A program made the translations under genes and the position numbers. Source: Nitrospirota bacterium (GTDB lineage: Bacteria > Nitrospirota > Thermodesulfovibrionia > UBA6902 > JAJYJJ01). Taken from it: DNA of 64,000 nucleotides. Of the stretch, positions 18,658-25,588 are shown one piece after another. The notes below the pieces were generated by a model. The model was not told the origin of the DNA. It saw only the letters and a program-made list of their open reading frames with translations, and did not search any database. The stretch is from positions 35,510 to 99,509 of the forward strand of contig JAJYJJ010000007.1 of assembly GCA_021789595.1 (NCBI GenBank), written 5' to 3'. Position 1 is the first letter of the stretch, and each line of letters starts with the position of its first letter.

Positions 18658-19075
18658 CGGTGGTAAGATCCTTTTCGGAATCCTTATATTCCTGGCCTTT
18701 GTGACATTTCCCTTTTACAATGATATTGGGAAGGCCAATGTAAAGCCCGAACCAAAGATTGATACACCTGAAATCCAGAAACTACCACAAAAGAAGTGCG
18801 TGGAACCAAAGGCATTTATGAAAGCCGAGCATATGAAACTGCTGAACGAGTGGCGGGATTCAGCAGTGCGCGATGGCAATAGGGTCTATGTGGCCAGTGA
18901 TGGGAAGAGATACATTATAAGCCTCCAGAATACATGTATGCGGTGCCATTCAAACAAGAAAGAGTTTTGCGATAAATGTCATAACTATGCGGAAGTAAAT
19001 CCCTACTGCTGGGATTGCCATATTGCGCCGAAAGAGGCCAAAATCGCGCCGAAGGAGGCAAAAAATGAGTATTGA
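18650..19075 (+). CDS. dsrJ: DsrJ, triheme cytochrome c
   Basis: A 141-residue periplasmic subunit with an N-terminal uncleaved membrane anchor (ILFGILIFLAFVTF) and three CxxCH heme sites clustered near the C-terminus (CMRCH, CDKCH, CWDCH). The ATG at 18650 lies inside the end of dsrK, with GGAAAGGAGG at good spacing. The tail is a tandem duplication (IAPKEAK IAPKEAK); the second copy of the DNA unit also supplies the ribosome-binding site for dsrO. Confidence 0.93.
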   Translation: MYDGGKILFGILIFLAFVTFPFYNDIGKANVKPEPKIDTPEIQKLPQKKCVEPKAFMKAEHMKLLNEWRDSAVRDGNRVYVASDGKRYIISLQNTCMRCHSNKKEFCDKCHNYAEVNPYCWDCHIAPKEAKIAPKEAKNEY

Positions 19076-19862
19076 TAGAAGAGAATTCCTAAAGATAGCA
19101 GGTGCCTCCGCCATCTTTGCACTGGGTGGGATGGCGATAGTGAATGATATTGTGAAGGATAACCTTGAGGCGTCACAGTTCTCGCCAGAGCCAGGCGCCC
19201 TTACAGCCAGGAAATGGGCTATGGTTATTGATATGCAGAAATTTAAGACAGAGGATGATTATAAAAAGGTAATAAATGTATGCAACAGCATCCACAATAT
19301 CCCTGATTTTGGTAACCCAAAGGATGAGATAAAATGGATATGGACTGACACCTTTGAACATACCTTCCCAGGACAGCAGCAGGAGTTTATGCCTGAATCT
19401 CTGGAGCGAATGCCCTTTGTCATGCTGTGTAATCACTGTGACAATCCCCCTTGTGTAAGGGTCTGTCCAACAAAGGCTACATTCAAGAGGAAGGACGGGA
19501 TTGTGATGCAGGACATGCACCGCTGTATCGGATGCAGGTTCTGTATGGCTGCATGCCCTTATGGCTCAAGGAGCTTTAACTGGAGAGATCCAAGGCCGTT
19601 TATCAAAAAGGAGAATCCTGAATATCCGACGAGGACAAAAGGTGTTGTCGAAAAATGTACATTCTGCGTGGAGAGACTTGCAAAGGGACTGATGCCTGCA
19701 TGTGTGGAGGCATCCAACGGTGCCATGATATTCGGCGATCTGACAGACCCTAACTCAGAGGTCAGAAAGGCCCTCAGCTCAAACTATAGTATCAGGAGAA
19801 AACCCGAGCTTGGGACAGGTCCAAACATCTATTACATAATAGGAGGGGCTGACAATGCTTGA
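19065..19862 (+). CDS. dsrO: DsrO, periplasmic ferredoxin subunit with Tat signal
   Basis: A 265-residue Fe-S protein exported by the Tat route: the N-terminus reads DRREFLKIAGASAIF, a twin-arginine motif. It contains several [4Fe-4S] cysteine groups (CNHCDNPPCVRVCP, CIGCRFCMAACPYG, CTFCVERLAKGLMPAC), typical of the HybA/DsrO family. It links DsrJ to the quinone-reactive DsrP. I choose the ATG at 19065, using the AAGGAGG inside the end of dsrJ. The stop overlaps the dsrP start. Confidence 0.95.
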   Translation: MSIDRREFLKIAGASAIFALGGMAIVNDIVKDNLEASQFSPEPGALTARKWAMVIDMQKFKTEDDYKKVINVCNSIHNIPDFGNPKDEIKWIWTDTFEHTFPGQQQEFMPESLERMPFVMLCNHCDNPPCVRVCPTKATFKRKDGIVMQDMHRCIGCRFCMAACPYGSRSFNWRDPRPFIKKENPEYPTRTKGVVEKCTFCVERLAKGLMPACVEASNGAMIFGDLTDPNSEVRKALSSNYSIRRKPELGTGPNIYYIIGGADNA

Positions 19863-21027
19863 TAAGGCGCTAACTGGAAGTCGAAGATACTGGACATGGG
19901 TATTGTTTTTACTTGCCGTTATAGGTGTAGGTTTTATCTTCTACCTCAAGCAGTTCTCCTATGGTTTAGGAATAACAGGCATGAGCAGGGATGTCTCATG
20001 GGGGCTCTATATCGGTCAGTTTACCTTCCTTGTAGGCGTTGCCGCTTCTGCCGTTATGCTTGTCATCCCATACTACCTGCACAACTACAAAAAATTTGGT
20101 AAGATCGTCATCCTTGGAGAGTTTCTTGCGGTATCCGCTGTTACCATGTGTATCTTGTTTATCTTTGTGGACATGGGGCAGCCCACTAGGATTATGAATG
20201 TAATACTGCATCCAACCCCAAATTCCATCATGTTCTGGGATGCATTGGTCCTAAGCGGTTATCTGTTCCTTAATATCGTAATTGGTTGGACTACCCTGGG
20301 CGCTGAGCGAAAGGGATTCCCACCGCCAGCCTGGGTCAAGCCTCTTATATATATATCAATACCATGGGCGATAAGTATTCATACTGTGACAGCCTTCCTT
20401 TATGCAGGCTTGCCTGGAAGGCATTTCTGGCTTACTGCCATCATGGCAGCGCGCTTCCTCGCTTCTGCATTTGCTGGAGGACCTGCTTTGCTGATACTCC
20501 TGGCCCTGATAGTAAGGAAGCTGACTAAATTCGATCCTGGCAAAGAGGCCATCCAATCAGTCAGTAAGATTGTGGCCTATGCAATGGTTGCAAATGTATT
20601 CTTTATGGGGCTTGAACTCTTTACTGCCTTTTACAGCAACATACCAGGGGAGATGCATCCCTTCGATTACCTTTATGTAGGACTTGATGGACATGCAAAG
20701 CTTGTCCCATTGATGTGGTTAAGCAGCATCCTTGCAGTGGTGTCTCTGGTACTGTTGATTTACCCAGGCACGCGCAGGATGGAAAAGACCCTCGCAGTGG
20801 CTTGTGCTACGGTATTTATCTCCTTATGGATTGATAAGGGATTTGGCTTGATTATAGGCGGATTTATCCCTAACCCATTTGACAGGGTAACGGAGTACTG
20901 GCCCACAATGCCTGAGACATTAATAACCCTCGGGGTCTGGGCAACAGGGTTCCTAGTGCTTACCATCCTTTACAAGGTGGCTGTGTCGGTCAGGGAAGAT
21001 ACCGCTGGCATAGAAATAGAACATTAA
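19855..21027 (+). CDS. dsrP: DsrP, NrfD-family membrane subunit
   Basis: A 390-residue polytopic membrane protein (about ten helices) of the NrfD/HybB/PsrC family that binds menaquinone and pairs with DsrO. Family features include the Gly/Tyr-rich second helix region (SWGLYIGQFTFLVGVAASAVM) and the conserved PWAISIHTVTAFLYAGLPGR loop. The ATG overlaps the dsrO stop by eight bases. It completes dsrMKJOP; no clear terminator follows before the ferredoxin promoter. Confidence 0.94.
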   Translation: MLDKALTGSRRYWTWVLFLLAVIGVGFIFYLKQFSYGLGITGMSRDVSWGLYIGQFTFLVGVAASAVMLVIPYYLHNYKKFGKIVILGEFLAVSAVTMCILFIFVDMGQPTRIMNVILHPTPNSIMFWDALVLSGYLFLNIVIGWTTLGAERKGFPPPAWVKPLIYISIPWAISIHTVTAFLYAGLPGRHFWLTAIMAARFLASAFAGGPALLILLALIVRKLTKFDPGKEAIQSVSKIVAYAMVANVFFMGLELFTAFYSNIPGEMHPFDYLYVGLDGHAKLVPLMWLSSILAVVSLVLLIYPGTRRMEKTLAVACATVFISLWIDKGFGLIIGGFIPNPFDRVTEYWPTMPETLITLGVWATGFLVLTILYKVAVSVREDTAGIEIEH

Positions 21028-21069
21028 CCATGATTCGGTATAGATAGGGGAAACCAGTTATCGATTTTC

Positions 21070-21099
21070 TTGACTTATCAGGTACGGCTGTGATATTGT
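21070..21099 (+). promoter_or_regulatory. Predicted promoter for the ferredoxin genes
   Basis: TTGACT (21070-21075) and TATTGT (21094-21099) are separated by 18 bases, in the 115-base spacer after dsrP. The start site would be near 21106, about 37 bases before the first ferredoxin. Confidence 0.45.
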
Positions 21100-21142
21100 T
21101 ATTTTACAAATAATTTAATTTAAAAAGGAGGTCTTGACAGAG

Positions 21143-21331
21143 GTGTATAACATAGTGATTGACATGCAGAAGTGTAACGGCGACGGTCAGTGTGTTGATA
21201 TATGTCCTTCCGGCGTATACCAGATGGGCGGTAACGGCAAGACAGACCCTATCAATATGTCTGAGTGTGTTGGCTGCCAGAGCTGTGTCGAGGTATGCCC
21301 TACAGGCGCAATTACAATAATCGAGAGCTAA
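21143..21331 (+). CDS. Small dicluster ferredoxin with Asp replacing one cluster cysteine
   Basis: A 62-residue 2x[4Fe-4S]-type ferredoxin. The second motif is complete (CVGCQSCVEVCP), but the first reads CNGDGQCVDICP: residue 14, normally Cys, is Asp (codon GAC, 21182-21184). The paralogue next door has the full motif. Asp at this place is known from a few ferredoxins whose cluster converts between [3Fe-4S] and [4Fe-4S]. I use the GTG at 21143 because it aligns with the start of the paralogue; a TTG nine bases upstream is possible but too close to the AAGGAGG. It is probably an electron carrier for Rnf or Dsr. Confidence 0.85.
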   Translation: MYNIVIDMQKCNGDGQCVDICPSGVYQMGGNGKTDPINMSECVGCQSCVEVCPTGAITIIES

Positions 21332-21361
21332 GACAGAGATAGATTAAGCATTTAAAAATCA

Positions 21362-21391
21362 GGGGGAGAAATCAATTCTCCCCATTTTGTT
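21362..21391 (+). terminator. Rho-independent terminator between the two ferredoxins
   Basis: GGGGAGAA (21363-21370) pairs with TTCTCCCC (21376-21383) around ATCAA and is followed by ATTTTGTTAT. It should at least reduce read-through from the first to the second ferredoxin gene. Confidence 0.7.
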
Positions 21392-21414
21392 ATCTCAACC
21401 TAATGGAGGTACTG

Positions 21415-21603
21415 ATGTATCTTATTAATATTGACAGGGAAAAGTGTACAGGTTGCGGTCAGTGTGTTGATATATGTCCTTCCGGCGTATTTCAGATGGG
21501 TGATGATGATAAGACAGACCCATTTAATGCATCTGAATGCGTAGGCTGTATGAGCTGTGTAGAAAGCTGCCCTGAGCAGGCTATAGCAATTACAGAGATG
21601 TAA
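21415..21603 (+). CDS. Dicluster 2[4Fe-4S] ferredoxin
   Basis: A 62-residue ferredoxin with two complete motifs (CTGCGQCVDICPSG and CVGCMSCVESCPEQ). It is a close paralogue of the preceding gene: the CVDICPSGV and TDP regions are shared, so the pair arose by tandem duplication. I use the ATG at 21415, with TGGAGGT at 21404-21410, rather than the ATG twelve bases upstream. It is likely the soluble low-potential carrier serving Rnf or other oxidoreductases. A strong bidirectional terminator follows. Confidence 0.92.
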   Translation: MYLINIDREKCTGCGQCVDICPSGVFQMGDDDKTDPFNASECVGCMSCVESCPEQAIAITEM

Positions 21604-21623
21604 GGGGGGATAGCTCCCCCCTT
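21602..21623. terminator. Bidirectional terminator between ferredoxin and tusA-like gene
   Basis: AAGGGGGGA (21602-21610) pairs perfectly with TCCCCCCTT (21615-21623) around TAGC. A T-rich tract (CTTCTTATTT) follows on the plus strand. It sits exactly between convergent genes, so it probably serves both. Confidence 0.7.
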
Positions 21624-21631
21624 CTTATTTG

Positions 21632-21883
21632 CTATTTCTTTAATATGTAGATCTCCCAGTAACCCTTATCCTCTACCTTTACAGATTCAAAGCCGAAGCC
21701 ATGTTTTTCGCAATACCTTGGTATTGTATCCTCTGCTGAAGCAGGAGCATCACATAAGACCTTTAAGACCTGTCCTGCCTGAAGCTTTTCAATGGCCTTC
21801 TTTGTCAGGACAAGGGGATATGGACATACCCTTCCAAGGGTATCAAGTGTTTCTGTAGGCTGCATTGCCTTTAGATCCGCCAT
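21632..21883 (-). CDS. TusA-like sulfurtransferase (second copy)
   Basis: An 83-residue protein of the TusA/SirA family with the motif CPYPLVLTKKAIEKL, whose cysteine is the presumed persulfide carrier. I start at the ATG at 21883, with AGGAGG directly upstream, and not at the longer frame. It is the last gene of a four-gene minus-strand operon with three DsrE/F/H-family genes, a typical sulfur-relay arrangement. It differs clearly from the first tusA at 9593 (CPMP motif), so the two are not recent duplicates. Confidence 0.88.
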   Translation of the reverse strand: MADLKAMQPTETLDTLGRVCPYPLVLTKKAIEKLQAGQVLKVLCDAPASAEDTIPRYCEKHGFGFESVKVEDKGYWEIYILKK

Positions 21884-21911
21884 TTTTTTAAATCCTCCTG
21901 AATTTGTTTTT

Positions 21912-22325
21912 TTAAGATAGAAGGAGATGGTCAACAGATTCCATCTCCTTCTGAATCTCGCTGTAGGGGACTATCTGTGCCTTTGTTTCTCCTCCTATAT
22001 CCTCTGCATCCATTATGAGGGACGCCTCTTTAATACCCAGTCTCTCAATATCCTCTTTGCATATCAATACCTTTAAATCAAGCAGGAGGGAGTTTTTTAT
22101 ATGCTGCTCAAGGCTGGTAATGCCATAATGTTTCATTGCCTGCTGGTTCTTAAGGCAGTTAAGAACACCGTCTCCAACAAAGCAGACCACAGGTTCAACC
22201 ATATCACCATCTTCCAGATATATCTCAACCGACTGGCTTGCAATTGCATGCGTCATTGCAAGCCTTGATGCCTCAGTTTTATATGGAAGTCCCCTTATAA
22301 TAAATCCGAGCCTCTTTGTAGCCAT
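21912..22325 (-). CDS. DsrF/TusC-like protein of the DsrE superfamily
   Basis: A 137-residue protein with the DsrE/F-like fold pattern: an N-terminal strand LGFIIRGLPYKTEASRLAMTHAIA, then VEPVVCFVGDGVLNCLKNQ. It resembles the middle subunit of DsrEFH/TusBCD hexamers. The ATG at 22325 follows AGGAGGTG, which also contains the stop of the upstream gene, so translation is coupled. It probably forms a hetero-oligomer with the two neighbours. Family is clear; the exact F/C assignment is inferred from position and size. Confidence 0.7.
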   Translation of the reverse strand: MATKRLGFIIRGLPYKTEASRLAMTHAIASQSVEIYLEDGDMVEPVVCFVGDGVLNCLKNQQAMKHYGITSLEQHIKNSLLLDLKVLICKEDIERLGIKEASLIMDAEDIGGETKAQIVPYSEIQKEMESVDHLLLS

Positions 22326-22326
22326 A

Positions 22327-22689
22327 CTAATCACCTCCTATGTGAAGGACTCTATCTGCACTAAAGCAGCTTGCAAGATACCAGTCCATACTGAACCTCT
22401 TACAGCCTTCCATGGTGTCTTCCTTGTGATAACCCCTTGCCTCTGCGCAGGCCTCACATGCGGTCATTTGAAAGCTGCCGGTTGTAAATAGTTCCTGAAT
22501 TGGCTTTTGCAGGTGAGAATAATCCTTGAATGCCTTTTGCCCCTTTTTTGAAAGCATTGTTGCATTTCCTGATAGCCATAAGTCAACCGTATGCCCTTTT
22601 TTTACTGCTGCTTCTGATAGTTTTACTGCAAAATCAAGGGATAAAGAGCCTACCAGCGATGAAAAACAACCAATGGTCAACTTTCCCAT
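22327..22689 (-). CDS. DsrE/TusD-like sulfur relay protein
   Basis: A 120-residue DsrE-family protein. The segment MTACEACAEARGYH places cysteines at the position of the active-site Cys of DsrE/TusD, which carries sulfur for DsrC/TusE. It sits between DsrH-like and DsrF-like genes in one operon facing the dsr island. If functional it could load or unload sulfur from the DsrC encoded at 14954. DsrEFH is usually linked to sulfur oxidisers, so its presence beside dsrD is noteworthy. Confidence 0.75.
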   Translation of the reverse strand: MGKLTIGCFSSLVGSLSLDFAVKLSEAAVKKGHTVDLWLSGNATMLSKKGQKAFKDYSHLQKPIQELFTTGSFQMTACEACAEARGYHKEDTMEGCKRFSMDWYLASCFSADRVLHIGGD

Positions 22690-22702
22690 AATTGCCTCCT
22701 TT

Positions 22703-22999
22703 CTACAGCCATACTATCTTTTCATAGTCGTTAAATATAAGGTCAACGAGGTCGCTGTAAGTGACGGGCTTTACGCGACTGTCCACATCTGATGAACTGA
22801 ACCCTCTGCTTTCCAGGTCTTCTGATAAGACATAGAAAGTTGCGGATTTGCCGAGAATGGAAGATGCCTTCCCGTCTTCTTTTACGGTTGCGTGATAAAT
22901 TCCATTGCCCACAAAGATGATGCCGAGTTTCTCTGCGGTTAACCTTCCGATGACATCAGAGCCTGTCCTGATGTCACTCATTAAAACACCAAGCTTCAT
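22703..22999 (-). CDS. DsrH/TusB-like small protein
   Basis: A 98-residue protein with the size and strand pattern of DsrH/TusB (LGVLMSDIRTGSDVIGRL, LGIIFVGNGIYHATV, ATFYVLSEDLESRG). It is first in the operon, just downstream of a promoter on the minus strand. No conserved cysteine is visible, so it may be a structural rather than catalytic subunit of the predicted DsrEFH-like complex. The assignment rests mainly on operon position and length. Confidence 0.6.
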   Translation of the reverse strand: MKLGVLMSDIRTGSDVIGRLTAEKLGIIFVGNGIYHATVKEDGKASSILGKSATFYVLSEDLESRGFSSSDVDSRVKPVTYSDLVDLIFNDYEKIVWL

Positions 23000-23062
23000 A
23001 ATTGTCTCACCTCCCTCGGGCTTGAGAAATGATTAAATTAATTAAGGGTTTTCAGGTTCTTA

Positions 23063-23091
23063 TTAATAACATTTACCAATATATTTGTCAA
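23063..23091 (-). promoter_or_regulatory. Predicted promoter of the dsrH/E/F-like operon
   Basis: On the minus strand TTGACA (23091-23086) and TATTAA (23068-23063) have a 17-base spacer. The start site would be near 23056, about 57 bases upstream of the first gene. Confidence 0.55.
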
Positions 23092-23172
23092 GGAAGAATT
23101 TAGGGGATGTCCGAATGTTCCTCACCTTGACAATATCGAAATATCGGTATAACATTTGCCTTTATAAGGCAT

Positions 23173-23372
23173 ATGATTGACCATCCTGATATTTTGGATA
23201 CAATACCAGATGGTGCTGAACCTGACTTTATAGATAAGGACATGCCGTAATCTCTGGAGATAAGCATCTGCTCGGGTTGAGGGTCTTTAGAGGGATAAAA
23301 ATTTTAAGTCCCGAGGAGTTCTTAATCAGATGGACTTCAAGCTCGTCCTTGAAAAACTCCAACGAAATTTAA
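23173..23372 (+). pseudogene. Decayed toxin-antitoxin remnant (PIN-domain toxin C-terminus)
   Basis: The 538-base stretch 23000-23537 has no intact gene, but two coding fragments are readable. From 23173 to 23250 an ATG frame encodes MIDHPDILDTIPDGAEPD..., which looks like the start of a small antitoxin-type protein. In another frame, 23253-23372 encodes SGDKHLLGLRVFRGIKILSP followed by EEFL, the characteristic C-terminal end of PIN-family toxins. A stop and a frame change separate them, so the pair has fused and decayed. Nothing else was recognised in the spacer besides the minus-strand promoter. Confidence 0.5.
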
Positions 23373-23537
23373 TTTTCGCAAACCTCTTGGGTGTTGATTT
23401 GTAACTATTTGTTTTTATTTCGGATAAGAAGCAATTGCAGAAGATGACTTGATGAATAAAGGATTGCGACGCGGTTATAAATCCCATCGCATATGATTTC
23501 TATTGAAAACTTTCTTAAAATCTGGTATCCATAAGCT

Positions 23538-24845
23538 ATGGCTGAGAAACCTGCAGTCGTTGTCCCTGAGGACTACCTCAGGAATATAGAGAAGAAGGTT
23601 GAAGACCTCAAGGCCCTTATGGAGGTCTCTGCAATCATATCATCAACGCTTGATTTTAACAACCTTATGACCCTTGTCATGGAAAAGGCCAAGGATGTAA
23701 TGGACGCCGAGGCATGCTCAATCCTTCTGTATAACAGGGATACAAAAAAGCTCGAGTTTGAGGTTGCCATATGCAAGGAGGACTCTACAACAGACATCTT
23801 GAAGAAAAAGGTCACCCTTGGCATGGGGCAGGGTATTGCAGGCTGGGTTGCAGAGAATCTAAAACCCCTGATTGTAAAGGATGTAAAGGCAGACAGCAGG
23901 TTCTCCGAGGAGGCGGATAAACAGACAGGTTTCACGACAAGGAGCCTTATTGCTGTCCCGCTTGTAGGCAGGAGTGGCCTTATTGGTGTAGCAGAGATAC
24001 TGAATCCCAAGAAAAAGGATTTCTTTAGCGGCTATGACGGAGAGATGTTTCAGGCCCTTTGCAGACAGGTTGCTATTGCTATTGAAAATGCCCAGTTTCA
24101 TAAGGAATCCATTGAGAGGGAGAGGCTCAGGCAGGAGCTTGAGATTGCATCTGCACTGCAGAGGAGCTTTCTTCCAGAATCACCGATTTTTAAAAAAGGC
24201 AATGTAATGGTATCAGCAGTAAACATCTCGGCTGCAAAGGTTGGAGGAGATATCTATGACTTTATCGAGCCTGTCGAGGGCAAGGCAGGGGTTTTTATAG
24301 GTGATGTTTCTGGAAAGGGCGTATCTGCTGCACTTTATATGGCGAAGATTATCAGTGACTTCAGGTATATCGCACATAAGGTAGATTCTACTGCAGTGGT
24401 TCTGAACCGCCTGAACACTATTCTTTCTCAGGCACCAAGGGGAATGTTTCTTACTGCAATCTATATAATAGCGGACATAATTACAGGGGATCTGCATATA
24501 TCTGTTGCAGGCCATCCGCCATTCTTGTGGATTACTGATGGAGAAGTCAGGGTTATGTCTGTCCCATCTGGCCCGCCTCTTGGAATCCTGCCAATGGACT
24601 ATCCGACTGTTGCTATGTCGCTGAAAGGGGGCGACAGGCTGATTTTACTGACAGATGGGGTCTTTGAGGCAAAAAATAAAGAGGGACAGAGGATTGGTTT
24701 TGAAAATATTGTTGGATTTGTTAAAAGGCATAAGGACGAGGAGCAACTTGTTCAAATGGTTATCGAGCATGTAAATGATTTTTCAAAGGGCATGGAAAGG
24801 GCAGATGATATAACCATGGTGGAAGTGAAGTGGAGTGCAATTTGA
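23538..24845 (+). CDS. GAF-domain PP2C phosphatase (SpoIIE/RsbU type)
   Basis: A 435-residue regulator with a short N-terminal helix, a GAF sensor domain (about 15-190) and a PPM phosphatase domain (about 225-432). Metal-binding motifs are visible: GDIYDFIE, FIGDVSGKGVSAALYMA, DGVFEAKN and ADDITMV. It should dephosphorylate the STAS protein encoded at 25259. The GAF domain resembles that of the GGDEF protein at 1710. No good ribosome-binding site precedes the ATG. It is first of a phosphatase-kinase-STAS operon. Confidence 0.88.
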   Translation: MAEKPAVVVPEDYLRNIEKKVEDLKALMEVSAIISSTLDFNNLMTLVMEKAKDVMDAEACSILLYNRDTKKLEFEVAICKEDSTTDILKKKVTLGMGQGIAGWVAENLKPLIVKDVKADSRFSEEADKQTGFTTRSLIAVPLVGRSGLIGVAEILNPKKKDFFSGYDGEMFQALCRQVAIAIENAQFHKESIERERLRQELEIASALQRSFLPESPIFKKGNVMVSAVNISAAKVGGDIYDFIEPVEGKAGVFIGDVSGKGVSAALYMAKIISDFRYIAHKVDSTAVVLNRLNTILSQAPRGMFLTAIYIIADIITGDLHISVAGHPPFLWITDGEVRVMSVPSGPPLGILPMDYPTVAMSLKGGDRLILLTDGVFEAKNKEGQRIGFENIVGFVKRHKDEEQLVQMVIEHVNDFSKGMERADDITMVEVKWSAI

Positions 24846-24846
24846 A

Positions 24847-25269
24847 ATGAAGGACTCGGCAGTTATTATTATCCCATCGCACCCCAGATATCTCTCTGTG
24901 GTAAGGGCTGTGACGGTCAGGATGGGTGAGCTTTGCGGAATGGCCGATGCAGAGCTGGAGGATGTCAAACTTGCTGTTGATGAGGCATGTTCAAATGTAA
25001 TAAAGTATGCATACGGGGGAAATACAGATAAGAGGATTGTTGTAAGATTCAAGATTACACAAAAGGGTTTTGAGGTAGTCATAGAGGACAGCGGGCTTAA
25101 GGCAGATATAGATTCCCTGAAAGGCAGAAGCCTTAGTGATGTAAGACCTGGGGGTCTTGGCATCCATCTCATAAGGAGGGCATTCGATGTTGTTGACTTC
25201 GATGATAAGAAGAAAAGGGGTAACAGGCTCAGGCTTATCCGATATATGAAGGAGAAAAATGGAGATTGA
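24847..25269 (+). CDS. RsbW-like anti-sigma/serine kinase
   Basis: A 140-residue GHKL-type ATPase. The N box DEACSNVIKYAYGG, the G1 region VIEDSGLKAD and the G2 region GGLGIHLIRRAFD are intact. Such proteins phosphorylate STAS antagonists and sequester their target. I prefer the ATG at 24847, one base after the upstream stop, over the in-frame GTG at 24835. It overlaps the STAS gene by eleven bases. No sigma factor gene is adjacent, so the target is unknown. Confidence 0.85.
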   Translation: MKDSAVIIIPSHPRYLSVVRAVTVRMGELCGMADAELEDVKLAVDEACSNVIKYAYGGNTDKRIVVRFKITQKGFEVVIEDSGLKADIDSLKGRSLSDVRPGGLGIHLIRRAFDVVDFDDKKKRGNRLRLIRYMKEKNGD

Positions 25270-25588
25270 GATTGTAGACTACAAGGGTGCAAATGTGGTT
25301 GTTCTATCAGGCGATATAGATATGTATTCCTCCCCCATCCTGAGAAAGCAATTGATGCTTCTTATAGATAAAAAGGTTCCCCTACTGCTCATTGATTTCA
25401 AGGCCGTCTCATATATTGACAGCTCTGGCATTGCGACCTTTGTTGAGGGGCTGAAGGGCATGATGTCATATGGCGGAAGATTGAAACTGCTCGGTATCCC
25501 CGAAGGGATCATGGAGATATTCAATTTCTCAAAATTAGACAGGGTCTTTGAGATATACGGGAATATTGATGATGCCTTCAACAACTGA
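25259..25588 (+). CDS. STAS-domain anti-sigma factor antagonist
   Basis: A 109-residue SpoIIAA/RsbV-like protein. The phosphorylation site is in SYIDSSGIATFVEGLK. It completes a phosphatase/kinase/STAS partner switch encoded in overlapping genes. The 3' end overlaps the mlaE-like gene, so it is also a candidate MlaB-like STAS partner of that transporter: Mla systems normally include a STAS protein. Both roles are possible; the strict operon overlap on both sides is the evidence. Confidence 0.88.
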   Translation: MEIEIVDYKGANVVVLSGDIDMYSSPILRKQLMLLIDKKVPLLLIDFKAVSYIDSSGIATFVEGLKGMMSYGGRLKLLGIPEGIMEIFNFSKLDRVFEIYGNIDDAFNN

